DNA of 64,000 bases. Origin: Burkholderia glumae LMG 2196 = ATCC 33617 (GTDB lineage: Bacteria; Pseudomonadota; Gammaproteobacteria; Burkholderiales; Burkholderiaceae). Position numbers and translations under genes: made by a program. Below are positions 7,300 to 16,293 of the stretch, one piece after another. Positions within the stretch are counted from its first letter, which is position 1. Every line of letters begins with the position of its first letter. The stretch lies in contig NZ_CP009435.1 of assembly GCF_000960995.1 (NCBI RefSeq), forward strand, positions 1,922,001-1,986,000, written 5' to 3'. Below the pieces are notes generated by a model. It did no database searches. It was not told the origin of the DNA and worked only from the letters and a program-made list of their open reading frames with translations.

Positions 7300-9576
7300 A
7301 TGAGCCGGGCGCATGTATTGGGATTCCCTCGTATCGGCGCGCAGCGTGAGGCGGCGCACGCGCTGGAGCACTATTGGCGAGATGGCCGGTCGGCGCACGG
7401 CCTGCGCGTGCTCGCCGAAACCGGACGCGCGGTGCGTGCGGAGAACTGGCGGATGCAGCGCGCCGCGGGCCTCGATCTGGTGACGGCCGGCGACTTCGCA
7501 TGGGGCGATCACGTGCTGACCACGCTCGCGCATCTGGGCGGGCTGCCGCGCCGCTTCGGCGCCGATCCCGAGCGGCTGACGCTCGACGCGCTGTTCGACG
7601 CGCTGCGCGGCACCGGCTCGCGGCCGGCGATGGAAACCGCGGCCTGGTTCGATACGAACTATCGTTACGTGGTGCCGGAATTCGGTCCCGATACCGCGTT
7701 CGGGCCCGGTGTCGGCTGGCTGTTCGACGAGGTGGCGGAGGCGCAGGCGCTCGGCCATTCGGTCAAGGTCGCGCTGGTGGGGCCGCTCACGCTGCTCTGG
7801 CTCGGCCGTTCGCGCGGCGGGCTCGGCAACCGGCTGGCGCTGCTGCCCGCGCTGCTGGCCGCGTACCGCGCGCTGCTCGCGCGGCTGGCCGCGCAGCACG
7901 TCGAATGGGTGCAGATCGACGAGCCGGTGCTTGCGCTCGAACTGCCCGAGGCGTGGCTCGATGCGCTGCAGCCGGCCTGCGCGGCGCTGGCCGACGGCGC
8001 GCCGAAGCTGCTGCTGACCACCGGCTTCGGCGACGTCTCGGCGCTGGCCGCGCGCCTGAAGGCGCTGCCGGTGGCGGGCCTGCACCTCGACCTGGCGCGC
8101 GCCGACGCGCAGCTCGACGCCTTCCTCGCCGGCTGGCCGGCCGACAAGGTGCTCTCGTGCGGCGTCGTCGACGGCCGCAACGTCTGGCGCAACGATCTCG
8201 ACCGTTCGCATGCGCGCCTCGCGGCGGCCCGCGCCGCGCTCGGCGACCGGCTGTGGGTGGCCACCAGCTGCTCGCTGCTGCACGTGCCGGTCGATTTGCG
8301 CGCCGAGACGAAGCTCGACGAGGAGCTGAAATCATGGCTCGCGTTTGCGGCCCAGAAGGCGCGCGAGGTGGCGCTGCTGCGCGACGCGCTGGTGCGGGGC
8401 CGTGAGGCGGTGGCCGGCGCGCTCGACGAGGCGCGCCGTGCCGCCGAGGCGCGCGCCGCGTCGCCGCGCGTGCGCAACGTGCTGGTCGAGCGGCGCGTCG
8501 CGGCGCTCGGCGAAGCCGACCTGCGCCGCGGCTCGCCCTATGCGGTGCGCGCGGCCCGCCAGCAGGCGCGCTTCGCGCTGCCGCCGCTGCCGACCACCAC
8601 GATCGGCTCGTTTCCATGCACGGACGGCCTGCGCGACACGCGCGAGGCGTTTCGGCGCGGCGCGCTCGATCACCTCGGCTATCTGGAGGCGATGCGCGAG
8701 CAGATCCGCTACGCGATCGACAAGCAGCTCCATTACGGGCTCGACGTCCTGGTGCACGGCGAGGCGGAGCGCGACGACATGGTGGAGTTCTTCGCCGGGC
8801 AGCTGTGGGGCTGCGCGGTGACGGAGGCGGGCTGGGTGCAGCGCGGCCCTGCCGCGTGCGTGAAGCCGCCGATCGTCTATGGCGACGTCTACCTGCCCGA
8901 GCCGATGACGGTCGGCTGGACGCAGTACGCGCAGAGCTTGACCGACAAGCCGGTGAAGGGCCTGCTGACCGGGCCCATGACGCTGCTGCAGCGTTCGTTC
9001 GTGCGTGACGACCTGCCGCGCGAGACGGTCGCGCTGCAGCTTGCGCTGGCGCTGCGCCAGGAAACGATCGAGCTGGAGAAGGCCGGCATCGGCATGATCC
9101 AGATCGACGAGCCGGCGCTGCGCGACGGCCTGCCGCTCGCGGCTGCCGGGCGCGCGGCGTTCCTCGACCTGGCGGTGCGCGCGTTCCGGGTGGCCTCGTC
9201 GGGGGTCGCGGACGACACGCAGATCCACACCCATATCTGCGATGCCTCGCTCGACGACGTGCTGCCGGCGATCGCCGCGCTCGATGCCGACGTGATCTCG
9301 ATCGAGACCACGCATTCGAACGGCACGCTGCTCGACACCGGCTATCCGAATGCGATCGGCCCGGGCGTCTACGACATCCATTCGCCGCGCGTGCCCGACG
9401 AGGACGAGATCGCGGCACGGCTCGCGGCCGCGCTCGAACGGGTGCCGGCCACGCGCCTGTGGGTCAATCCGGACTGCGGGCTGCGCGAACGCGAATGGGC
9501 GCAGGTGGACGCGGCGCTGCACGCGCTGGTCGGCGCGGCACGACGCCTGCGCGAGCAGGTGGCCGCGTTCGGTTGA
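7300..9576 (+). CDS. metE: Cobalamin-independent methionine synthase
   Basis: A 758-residue cytoplasmic enzyme that transfers the methyl group of 5-methyltetrahydropteroyltriglutamate to homocysteine, the last step of methionine synthesis without vitamin B12. The two-barrel layout is visible: the N-terminal half starts VLGFPRIGAQREA and the catalytic C-terminal half begins LPTTTIGSFPCTD. Zinc ligands are present in HTHICD and WVNPDCGLR, with the substrate-binding segment VISIETTHSNG between them. The ATG at 7300 has a strong GGAGG six bases upstream; longer starts only extend into the operator region. It is activated by MetR from the divergent promoter and convergent with pepN. Confidence 0.97.
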   Translation: MSRAHVLGFPRIGAQREAAHALEHYWRDGRSAHGLRVLAETGRAVRAENWRMQRAAGLDLVTAGDFAWGDHVLTTLAHLGGLPRRFGADPERLTLDALFDALRGTGSRPAMETAAWFDTNYRYVVPEFGPDTAFGPGVGWLFDEVAEAQALGHSVKVALVGPLTLLWLGRSRGGLGNRLALLPALLAAYRALLARLAAQHVEWVQIDEPVLALELPEAWLDALQPACAALADGAPKLLLTTGFGDVSALAARLKALPVAGLHLDLARADAQLDAFLAGWPADKVLSCGVVDGRNVWRNDLDRSHARLAAARAALGDRLWVATSCSLLHVPVDLRAETKLDEELKSWLAFAAQKAREVALLRDALVRGREAVAGALDEARRAAEARAASPRVRNVLVERRVAALGEADLRRGSPYAVRAARQQARFALPPLPTTTIGSFPCTDGLRDTREAFRRGALDHLGYLEAMREQIRYAIDKQLHYGLDVLVHGEAERDDMVEFFAGQLWGCAVTEAGWVQRGPAACVKPPIVYGDVYLPEPMTVGWTQYAQSLTDKPVKGLLTGPMTLLQRSFVRDDLPRETVALQLALALRQETIELEKAGIGMIQIDEPALRDGLPLAAAGRAAFLDLAVRAFRVASSGVADDTQIHTHICDASLDDVLPAIAALDADVISIETTHSNGTLLDTGYPNAIGPGVYDIHSPRVPDEDEIAARLAAALERVPATRLWVNPDCGLREREWAQVDAALHALVGAARRLREQVAAFG

Positions 9577-9605
9577 GCACGCGGCGTCCCGCGTGCCGCC
9601 GCCAT

Positions 9606-9643
9606 GAAAAAACGGCCGGCGCCGCTCAAGCGGCGCCGGCCGT
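9606..9643 (-). terminator. Rho-independent terminator of pepN (shared with metE)
   Basis: A 14-bp perfect stem, ACGGCCGGCGCCGC at 9612-9625 and its complement at 9630-9643, with loop TCAA. On the minus strand it is followed by six T (9606-9611), so it ends pepN transcripts; the stem can also serve metE on the opposite strand. Confidence 0.88.
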
Positions 9644-9687
9644 CTGGTCGACGCGGCCCGGCCGGGTCGGCTGGGCAGCCGCCGTGC

Positions 9688-12390
9688 TTACGCCAGTGCC
9701 TTGCCGACGATCTCGCGAACGTCGCGCGACTTCGCGCTGGCCGCGACGCGTTCGAGCGCGGCGCGCATCGGCTCGCGCAGTGCCGGCGTGAAGCGCCGCC
9801 AGTTTTCGAGCGAACGCGACAGCCGCGCGGCCACCTGCGGGTTGATGGCGTCGAGCGCCAGCACCTGGTCGGCCCAGAACGCGTAGCCCGAGCCGTCGGC
9901 GGCATGGAACTGCGCCGGATTCGCGGCGCAGAAGCTGAAGATCAGCGAGCGCGCGCGGTTCGGATTCTTCAGGTTGAAGGCCGGGTGCGAGAGCAGTTCG
10001 CGCACCGTGTCGAGCGTCGGACGGGCGGCCGTGCCGCGCCGCGTGGCCTGCATCGAGAACCACTTGTCGATCACCAGCGCCTCCTTCTCGAAGCGCGTGT
10101 AGAAATCGGCGAGCGCCTTGCGCGCCGGTGCCTCGGCCGCTTGCGAGGCGACCGAGGCCGAGAGCAGCGCGCCGAGCGCGGCGGCGCGGTCGGTCATGTT
10201 GTCGGCCACGTCGTACTGGGCGGTGGCGAGGCGCACGGCTTCGTCGGGCGCGTCGAGCTCGGTGAGGTAGGCGAGCGCGAGATTCTTCAGCGCGCGGCGG
10301 CCGGCGTCTTCCGGCGTCGGCGCGTAGGCGCCCGGCGTGCGGTGCCGTTCGTGGATCGCGAGCCAGTCGGCGCGCAGCGCGGCGGCCAGCCGGCCCCGCA
10401 CGAACTGGCGCGCGCGGTGGACCGCGGCCGGGTTCGCCTCGCGCATCTGGTCGGCCAGATAGGCCTCGGACGGCAGCGTCAAGGCCAGTTCGCGGAATGC
10501 CGGCGACAGCGAGTCGTCCACCAGCACGCGGTGGAACGCATCGACGAACGCGTCGTCGAGCGTCAGCTCGCCGCCCGCGGCGGCCGTGTCGGCGAGCGTG
10601 AGCAGCGCGCGCGTGGCGAGCCGCTGGCCTGCCTCCCAGCGGTTGAACGGATCGCTGTCGTGCGCGAGCAGGAACGCGAGCTGATCATCGCGATAGTCGT
10701 AGTCGACGATCACCGGCGCCGAGAAATTGCGCAGCAGCGAGGGCAGCGGCTCGGCCGCGACGTCGACGAAGTTGTAGCTTGCCTGCGTCTCGGTCAGTTC
10801 GAGCACGCGCGTGGTGGCGCCAGCCTCGGCCTCGCCGTCCAGGCGCAACGGCAGATCCCGGCCGTCGGGGCCGATCAGGCCGATCGCGAACGGGATCAGC
10901 AGCGGGCCCTTCTGGGTCTCGCGGGCGGCCGGCGACCCCTCGCCGTAAGCCTGGCTCAGGGTGACCGTGTAGCGTTTCGCGGCCGCGTCGTAGGCAGTCT
11001 TCACGGCCACCCGCGGCGTGCCGGCCTGGCTGTACCAACGCTCGAACTGCGCGAGGTCGCGGCCGTTGGCGTCGGCCATCGCGTGGCGGAAATCGTCGCA
11101 GGTCACGGCCTGGCCGTCGTGGCGCTTGAAGTAGAGGTCCATGCCGCGCCGGAAGCCGTCGCGGCCCAGCAGCGTCTGGTACATCCGCACGACTTCCGAG
11201 CCCTTCTCGTAGACGGTCATCGTATAGAAGTTGTTGATCTCGACGTAGCTCTCGGGGCGCACCGGGTGCGCCATCGGGCCGGCGTCCTCGGCGAACTGGA
11301 GCTGGCGCAGCACGCGCACGTCCTCGATGCGCTTGACGGCGCGCGCGCCCGCGTCGTCTTCCTCGCCGGCGGCCATGTCGGCCGAGAACTCCTGGTCGCG
11401 AAACACCGTCAGACCTTCCTTCAGGCTCAGCTGGAACCAGTCCCGGCAGGTCACGCGGTTGCCGGTCCAGTTGTGGAAATACTCGTGGCCGACCACCGCC
11501 TCGATGTTCGAGAAATCGATGTCGGTGGCCGTTTCCGGGTTCGCCAGCACGTACTTCGTGTTGAAGATGTTGAGCCCCTTGTTCTCCATCGCGCCCATGT
11601 TGAAGTCGCTCACGGCGACGATCATGAAGCGGTCCAGGTCGAGCTCGAGGCCGAAGCGTTTTTCATCCCAACGGATCGAGTGGATCAGCGAATCCATCGC
11701 GTGACGCGTCTTGTCGAGGTCGGCCGGCTCGACCCAGACCTGCAGCAGCTTGCTCGCGCCGGAACCGGTGGTGATGGTCTCCTCGAGCGCGACGAGCTTG
11801 CCCGCGACCAGCGCGAACAGGTAGCTCGGCTTGCGGAACGGATCCTCCCACTTCGCGAAGTGGCGGCCGTCGGGCAGCGGGCCCGAATCGACCAGGTTGC
11901 CGTTCGACAGCAGCACCGGGTAGGCCTCGCGCTCGGCGCGCAGCGTGACCGTGTAGGTCGACATCACGTCGGGCCGGTCGAGGAAGTAGGTGATGCGGCG
12001 AAAGCCTTCCGCCTCGCACTGTGTAAAGAAGTTGCCGCCCGACACGTAGAGGCCGGACAGCGTGGTGTTGGCGGCCGGCGAGCAGGCGCTGTCGATCACG
12101 AGCTCGAACGCGTCCGGCACGTTCTCGACGCTCAGGCCGTGCTCGTGGGCGCGCACCGCCGCGGCCGGCTGGCCGTCGATTTGCGCCGCGATGAATTCGA
12201 GCGACTCGCCGAGCAGTTCGAGGTGCGGCGCGGGCGCGGCGTCGGGGTTGCGGCGCAGGCGCATGGTGTTGCGCACGACCGTGCGCTCGGGCATCAGGTC
12301 GAATTCGAGGGCGACGCTGTCGATGAGGAACGCTGGCGGCGTATAGTCGGCGCGGCGGATCACGGCGGAATGGGCGGCGGTATCGGACAT
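9688..12390 (-). CDS. pepN: Aminopeptidase N, M1 zinc metallopeptidase
   Basis: A 900-residue cytosolic exopeptidase that trims N-terminal residues from peptides. The exopeptidase signature GAMEN is at residues 266-270 and the zinc motif HEYFH at 302-306, with the third ligand Glu at 325 (LKEGLTVFRDQEFS). The four-domain length matches E. coli PepN (about 870 residues), and the C-terminal helical domain is complete. The ATG at 12390 begins MSDTAAHSAVIRRADY. It is convergent with metE and ends in the shared terminator. Substrate range is inferred from the family. Confidence 0.96.
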   Translation of the reverse strand: MSDTAAHSAVIRRADYTPPAFLIDSVALEFDLMPERTVVRNTMRLRRNPDAAPAPHLELLGESLEFIAAQIDGQPAAAVRAHEHGLSVENVPDAFELVIDSACSPAANTTLSGLYVSGGNFFTQCEAEGFRRITYFLDRPDVMSTYTVTLRAEREAYPVLLSNGNLVDSGPLPDGRHFAKWEDPFRKPSYLFALVAGKLVALEETITTGSGASKLLQVWVEPADLDKTRHAMDSLIHSIRWDEKRFGLELDLDRFMIVAVSDFNMGAMENKGLNIFNTKYVLANPETATDIDFSNIEAVVGHEYFHNWTGNRVTCRDWFQLSLKEGLTVFRDQEFSADMAAGEEDDAGARAVKRIEDVRVLRQLQFAEDAGPMAHPVRPESYVEINNFYTMTVYEKGSEVVRMYQTLLGRDGFRRGMDLYFKRHDGQAVTCDDFRHAMADANGRDLAQFERWYSQAGTPRVAVKTAYDAAAKRYTVTLSQAYGEGSPAARETQKGPLLIPFAIGLIGPDGRDLPLRLDGEAEAGATTRVLELTETQASYNFVDVAAEPLPSLLRNFSAPVIVDYDYRDDQLAFLLAHDSDPFNRWEAGQRLATRALLTLADTAAAGGELTLDDAFVDAFHRVLVDDSLSPAFRELALTLPSEAYLADQMREANPAAVHRARQFVRGRLAAALRADWLAIHERHRTPGAYAPTPEDAGRRALKNLALAYLTELDAPDEAVRLATAQYDVADNMTDRAAALGALLSASVASQAAEAPARKALADFYTRFEKEALVIDKWFSMQATRRGTAARPTLDTVRELLSHPAFNLKNPNRARSLIFSFCAANPAQFHAADGSGYAFWADQVLALDAINPQVAARLSRSLENWRRFTPALREPMRAALERVAASAKSRDVREIVGKALA

Positions 12391-12604
12391 GTCGGTCAGT
12401 CGGTGATGAGTTCGTGAGCCGCTCGTGACAAGCGGCTGGCGTCATTGTACAAAGGCTTGGCCGGTCGCGCGGACCGAACTTTCGGGCCTGCCGGCGGTCT
12501 GCCCTGTGGTTGCCGGCGGCGGCGCGCGGCGTATGATCGCGAGGCGGGCCACTCCCGGGCAACGCCCCTGGCATACGCAAAGGGAATCGAGGAAGAGGAT
12601 CGGA

Positions 12605-13315
12605 ATGAAAGCGAATCGAACGTTTTGTGCCGCCGTCTGGCTCGCGGCGGCCTGCGCCGCGCTGCTGTCGGGGTGCGCGAGCTACGTAAACACCCAGGTC
12701 ACGGCATTTTCCGATTGGAGCGGCAGCGACGCGACGCGCACCTATGCGTTCACGCGCACGCCCGGCGAGCAGAACAGCCTGGAACAGGCGACCTACGAGC
12801 AGATCGTCGCGAACGAGCTGTCCAACTTGTCGTTTCGCCGTGTGCCGCAGGCCGATGCGCGTTATCTGGTGAAGCTGACCTATGGCGTCAAGAGCGATCT
12901 GGTGTCGGTGCCGCAGCCCGTTTATTACGATCCGTGGTTCGGCCCGGGGCCGTTCTGGCGCGGTGGCCCGTGGGGGCCGTTCGGGCCGTGGGGCGGGCCG
13001 TTCCCGGCCGGCTACGTGAACCAGACCTATCAGGTCTACCAGCGCTCGTTGAACCTGCGCATCACCGAGCGGGCGACCGGGCGCGAGGTCTATAACGTCA
13101 GCGCGCGCAACACCGGCGGCGGCGATTCGCTCGTCGCGGCGATGCCGTACCTGGTGCGCTCGGCGCTCGCCGACTTCCCGCTCGGCAACGGCGAGATGCG
13201 GGTCGTGCGGCTGCCGGTGACACGCGGCGGCGAGTTCGCGCCGCCCGCGTCGAATGAGCGCGCGGTGCCGGCGGCACCGGCTTCCGCCACACCGGCCCCG
13301 GCGGGCGCGAACTAG
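12605..13315 (+). CDS. DUF4136 domain lipoprotein
   Basis: A 236-residue predicted lipoprotein. The signal peptide ends in the lipobox LLSGC, so Cys at about residue 26 would be lipidated. The body matches the DUF4136 pattern (VTAFSDWSGSDATRTYAF, then RRVPQADARYLVKLTYGV). In the middle there is a low-complexity stretch of Trp, Phe, Gly and Pro (WFGPGPFWRGGPWGPFG) before the last conserved strand (RSLNLRITERATGREVYNV). The C-terminus is an Ala/Pro tail. The function of DUF4136 proteins is unknown; they are cell-envelope proteins. The ATG at 12605 follows AGAGGA closely. It is divergent from pepN and ends in the terminator at 13373-13418. Confidence 0.85.
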   Translation: MKANRTFCAAVWLAAACAALLSGCASYVNTQVTAFSDWSGSDATRTYAFTRTPGEQNSLEQATYEQIVANELSNLSFRRVPQADARYLVKLTYGVKSDLVSVPQPVYYDPWFGPGPFWRGGPWGPFGPWGGPFPAGYVNQTYQVYQRSLNLRITERATGREVYNVSARNTGGGDSLVAAMPYLVRSALADFPLGNGEMRVVRLPVTRGGEFAPPASNERAVPAAPASATPAPAGAN

Positions 13316-13372
13316 GCCCGGGCGCGAACGGCCGGCCCGGCGTCCGTCCGGGCCGGCGCGGCGGCGGCAACC

Positions 13373-13418
13373 CATGAGAAAGGCCCGGTGCGAGGGATCG
13401 CAGCGGGCCTTTCTCATG
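13373..13418. terminator. Long hairpin between the convergent lipoprotein and guaD genes
   Basis: A perfect 15-bp inverted repeat, CATGAGAAAGGCCCG at 13373-13387 and its complement at 13404-13418, with a 16-base loop. It sits 57 bases past the lipoprotein stop and 43 bases past the guaD stop, so it likely serves both convergent transcripts. No pure T run follows. Confidence 0.65.
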
Positions 13419-13461
13419 TCCGGACGCGGCTGCGCCGTTGCCGGCGCCGTTGCGCCGCGGC

Positions 13462-14775
13462 TCAGGCGGCCGCGGCCTCGCCGCGCCGATGCACGCAGCG
13501 GCCGGCCGACCAGGTGCTGTGGACCGCGCGGTCGTCGCCAAGCATCGCGAACGCGAACAGCAGTTCCTCCAGCGAGGCGGCGCGCGCGGTGCGGCGCGCG
13601 AGCAGCGGCGTGGCGCGCGGGTCGAGCACCACGAAGTCGGCCTCGGCGCGCGGCGCGAGGGTGCCGACCTGCGCGTCGAGCGCGAGCGCGCGCGCGGCGC
13701 CCGCCGTGGCGAGCCAGAACATCCGCGTCGCGCTGAGGTGATGGCCTGACAGCCGCGCGATCTTGTGCGCCTCGTTCATGGTCTGCAGCATCGAGAACGA
13801 GGTGCCGCCGCCGACATCGGTGGCGAGCGACAACTGCACGCGCTGCGCGGTGGCGCGGTCGAAATCGAACAGGCCGCTGCCCAGGAACAAGTTCGAGGTC
13901 GGGCAATGCGCGATCACCGTGCCGGTCTCGGCGATCCGGCGCCGGTCCTCGTCGTCGAGGTGGATGCAGTGGCCGTAGACGGCACGCGGGCGCAGCAGGC
14001 CGTGGCGATCGTAGATGTCGAGATAGCTGCGGTGTCCGGGGAACAGCTCGGCGGCCCACTTCACCTCGTCGACGTTCTCGGCCACGTGGCTCTGCACGAA
14101 CACGTCGGGATGACGGCGCGCGAGCGCGGCGCAGGCCTCGAGCTGGGCCGGCGTCGAGGTCGGCGCGAAGCGCGGCGTGAGCGCGTACATCTGCCGGCCG
14201 CGGCCGTGCCAGCGCTCGATCAGCGCGGCGCTGTCGTCGTGGCCCGACTGCGCCGTGTCGCGCAGGAACTCGGGGCAGTTGCGGTCCATCAGCACCTTGC
14301 CCGCGGCCATCCGCAGGTTCTTCGCCTCGCTCGCCTCGAACAGCGCCTCGGCCGACTGCCGGTGGACCGTGCAGTAGACGAGCGCGGTGGTGGTGCCGCT
14401 CGCCAGCAGCGTGTCGATGAAGAACGAGGCCACCTCGCGCGCATGCTCGGGGTCCGCGAAGCGCCGCTCGGTCGGGAACGTGTAGGTGTCGAGCCACGGC
14501 AGCAGGCCCGGCGCCGGCGAGGCGATCATGTCGGTCTGCGGATAGTGGACGTGCGCGTCGATGAAGCCGGGCACGATCAGCTTGTCGCCGAGCGTGGTGA
14601 CCTGCGCATCGGGCGCGAGGCGGCCGGCCAGCGCCGCGTGGGCGCCGGCCGCGACCACCCGGCCCGCCGCATCGACGATCAGCAGGCCGTCCTCCTCGAA
14701 GACGGCGGCCTCGTCGGTGTGCGCGGGGTCGCCGCGAAACGTCAGCAGCCGGGCGCGAAACGCGGATTGGGTCAT
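13462..14775 (-). CDS. guaD: Guanine deaminase
   Basis: A 437-residue amidohydrolase that converts guanine to xanthine and ammonia. Zinc ligands are visible in PGFIDAHVHYPQTDM (HxH), VQSHVAEN, GHCIHL and the Asp of SLATDVGGGTSFSM. The guanine-contacting segment (LYCTVHRQS-like VYCTVHRQS) is present. The length is normal. It is the last gene of a minus-strand purine run, 43 bases after the NCS2 permease, which makes import and deamination of the base a natural unit. The ATG at 14775 has CAGGAG nine bases upstream. Confidence 0.95.
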   Translation of the reverse strand: MTQSAFRARLLTFRGDPAHTDEAAVFEEDGLLIVDAAGRVVAAGAHAALAGRLAPDAQVTTLGDKLIVPGFIDAHVHYPQTDMIASPAPGLLPWLDTYTFPTERRFADPEHAREVASFFIDTLLASGTTTALVYCTVHRQSAEALFEASEAKNLRMAAGKVLMDRNCPEFLRDTAQSGHDDSAALIERWHGRGRQMYALTPRFAPTSTPAQLEACAALARRHPDVFVQSHVAENVDEVKWAAELFPGHRSYLDIYDRHGLLRPRAVYGHCIHLDDEDRRRIAETGTVIAHCPTSNLFLGSGLFDFDRATAQRVQLSLATDVGGGTSFSMLQTMNEAHKIARLSGHHLSATRMFWLATAGAARALALDAQVGTLAPRAEADFVVLDPRATPLLARRTARAASLEELLFAFAMLGDDRAVHSTWSAGRCVHRRGEAAAA

Positions 14776-14818
14776 GGGCGAAACTCCTGCGACAGATGAA
14801 CGGGGCGCACCGGCGGCC

Positions 14819-16195
14819 TCAAAGCTGCGCGAGCAGCACGCCCGAAAGCGCGGCGACGATCCACATCGCCGGCTTGATTTCGCGGCGGCGCCCGGTGAAC
14901 AGCTTCAGCACCACGAACGCGAGGAAGCCGTAGGCGATGCCGTCGGTGATCGAGTAGGTGAGCGGGATCAGCACCATCGCGATGAAGGCGGGGATCGCCT
15001 CGTCGAAGCGGTGCCATTCGATCTTCGTGATCGACTCCATCATGAACACGCCCACCAGGATTAGCGCGGGCGCGGTGGCGATCGCGGGCACCAGCGAGAG
15101 CAGCGGCGAGAGCACGAGGAACGGCAGGAAGCAGAGCCCGGCCACCACCGCCACGAGGCCGGTGCGCCCGCCCGCCGAGATGCCGGCGGCCGACTCGATG
15201 TAGGCGTTCGCGGGGCTCGTGCCGAGCGGCGCCGAGACCAACGCCGAGAACGCGTCCACCATCATCGACTGGCGAATGTTGCGCGGATTGCCGTCGCGAT
15301 CGACCAGGTTGCCGGCCTCCGAGATCGCCATGAAGGTGGACAGCGCGTCGAAGAAGGCGGTGAACAGCATCACGAAGATGAACGGCCAGTAGGCCACCTT
15401 GAGCGCGCCGAGCAGGTCGAGCTGGCCGATTCCGGAGAAGTCGGGCACCGCCACCAGGCCGTTCCAGTTCACCAGCGTCCGGGTGGCGATCGCGGCGGGC
15501 CAGTAGGCGCTGCCGTCGCCCCAGATCCGGCCGATCGGCACCGCCAGCAGCGTGGTGGCGACGATGCCGATCATCAGCGCGCCCGTCACGCGGCGCACCA
15601 CCAGCACGGTGGTGATCGCGAGCCCGGCGAGGAACGTCACGATCACCGGGTTCAGCGACGCCGCATGCACGACGGTCACCGGATCGCCCACCACGAACTT
15701 CGCGTTGACGAGCCCGATCAGGCAGATGAAGAGGCCGATGCCGCACGACACGGCGTGCCGCAGGTTGGGCGGGATCGCGTCCACCACCAGCTTGCGCGCG
15801 TTGAACGCGGCCAGCACGGCGAAGATCACGCCGGCCCAGAACACGCAGCCGAGCGCGGTCTGCCACGGCATCCTGCCGCCGTGGACCATCACGAACGCGA
15901 ACAACGCGTTCATGCCCATGCCCGGCGCGACCAGCACCGGATTGCGTGCGTACAGGCCCATCGCGCAACTGCCGAGGAAGCTGACGATCACGGTGGCGGT
16001 CAGCGCCGACGCGAACGGCACGCCTGCCTGAGACAGGATGCCGGGATTGACGACGATGATGTACATCGCCGTCAGGAACGTCGTGACGCCCGCGACGATT
16101 TCCGTGCGCAGCCGCGAGCCGGACTCGCGGATGCCGAAGAATCGGTCGAGCCACGAACTCGTGGCCGGGGCCTTGCTGCCGTTGTACGTGTCCAT
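14819..16195 (-). CDS. Purine-base permease, NCS2 family (AzgA/PurP-like)
   Basis: A 458-residue inner-membrane transporter of the AzgA-like branch of the nucleobase-cation symporter 2 family. The signature starts at TEIVAGVTTFLTAMYIIVVNP, followed by VAPGMGMNALFAF and, further on, MLFTAFFDALSTFMAISEAG and PLGTSPANAYIESAAGISAG, typical of adenine/guanine/hypoxanthine carriers. About 12 or more hydrophobic spans are present. It lies between the deaminase gene and guaD on the same strand (98- and 43-base gaps), so it probably supplies their substrates. A ribosome site GAGGAG lies about 11 bases before the ATG at 16195. Exact substrate preference (adenine, guanine or hypoxanthine) is not decided by sequence. 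Confidence 0.93.
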   Translation of the reverse strand: MDTYNGSKAPATSSWLDRFFGIRESGSRLRTEIVAGVTTFLTAMYIIVVNPGILSQAGVPFASALTATVIVSFLGSCAMGLYARNPVLVAPGMGMNALFAFVMVHGGRMPWQTALGCVFWAGVIFAVLAAFNARKLVVDAIPPNLRHAVSCGIGLFICLIGLVNAKFVVGDPVTVVHAASLNPVIVTFLAGLAITTVLVVRRVTGALMIGIVATTLLAVPIGRIWGDGSAYWPAAIATRTLVNWNGLVAVPDFSGIGQLDLLGALKVAYWPFIFVMLFTAFFDALSTFMAISEAGNLVDRDGNPRNIRQSMMVDAFSALVSAPLGTSPANAYIESAAGISAGGRTGLVAVVAGLCFLPFLVLSPLLSLVPAIATAPALILVGVFMMESITKIEWHRFDEAIPAFIAMVLIPLTYSITDGIAYGFLAFVVLKLFTGRRREIKPAMWIVAALSGVLLAQL

Positions 16196-16293
16196 CGGGA
16201 AAGCTCTCCTCAGTCTCTGTTATGGGGACGACGGTGCGTCCGCGCGATGCCGCGCGGAGCGGATGCACCGGCTTCCTCGGCAGGACGCGGGCG

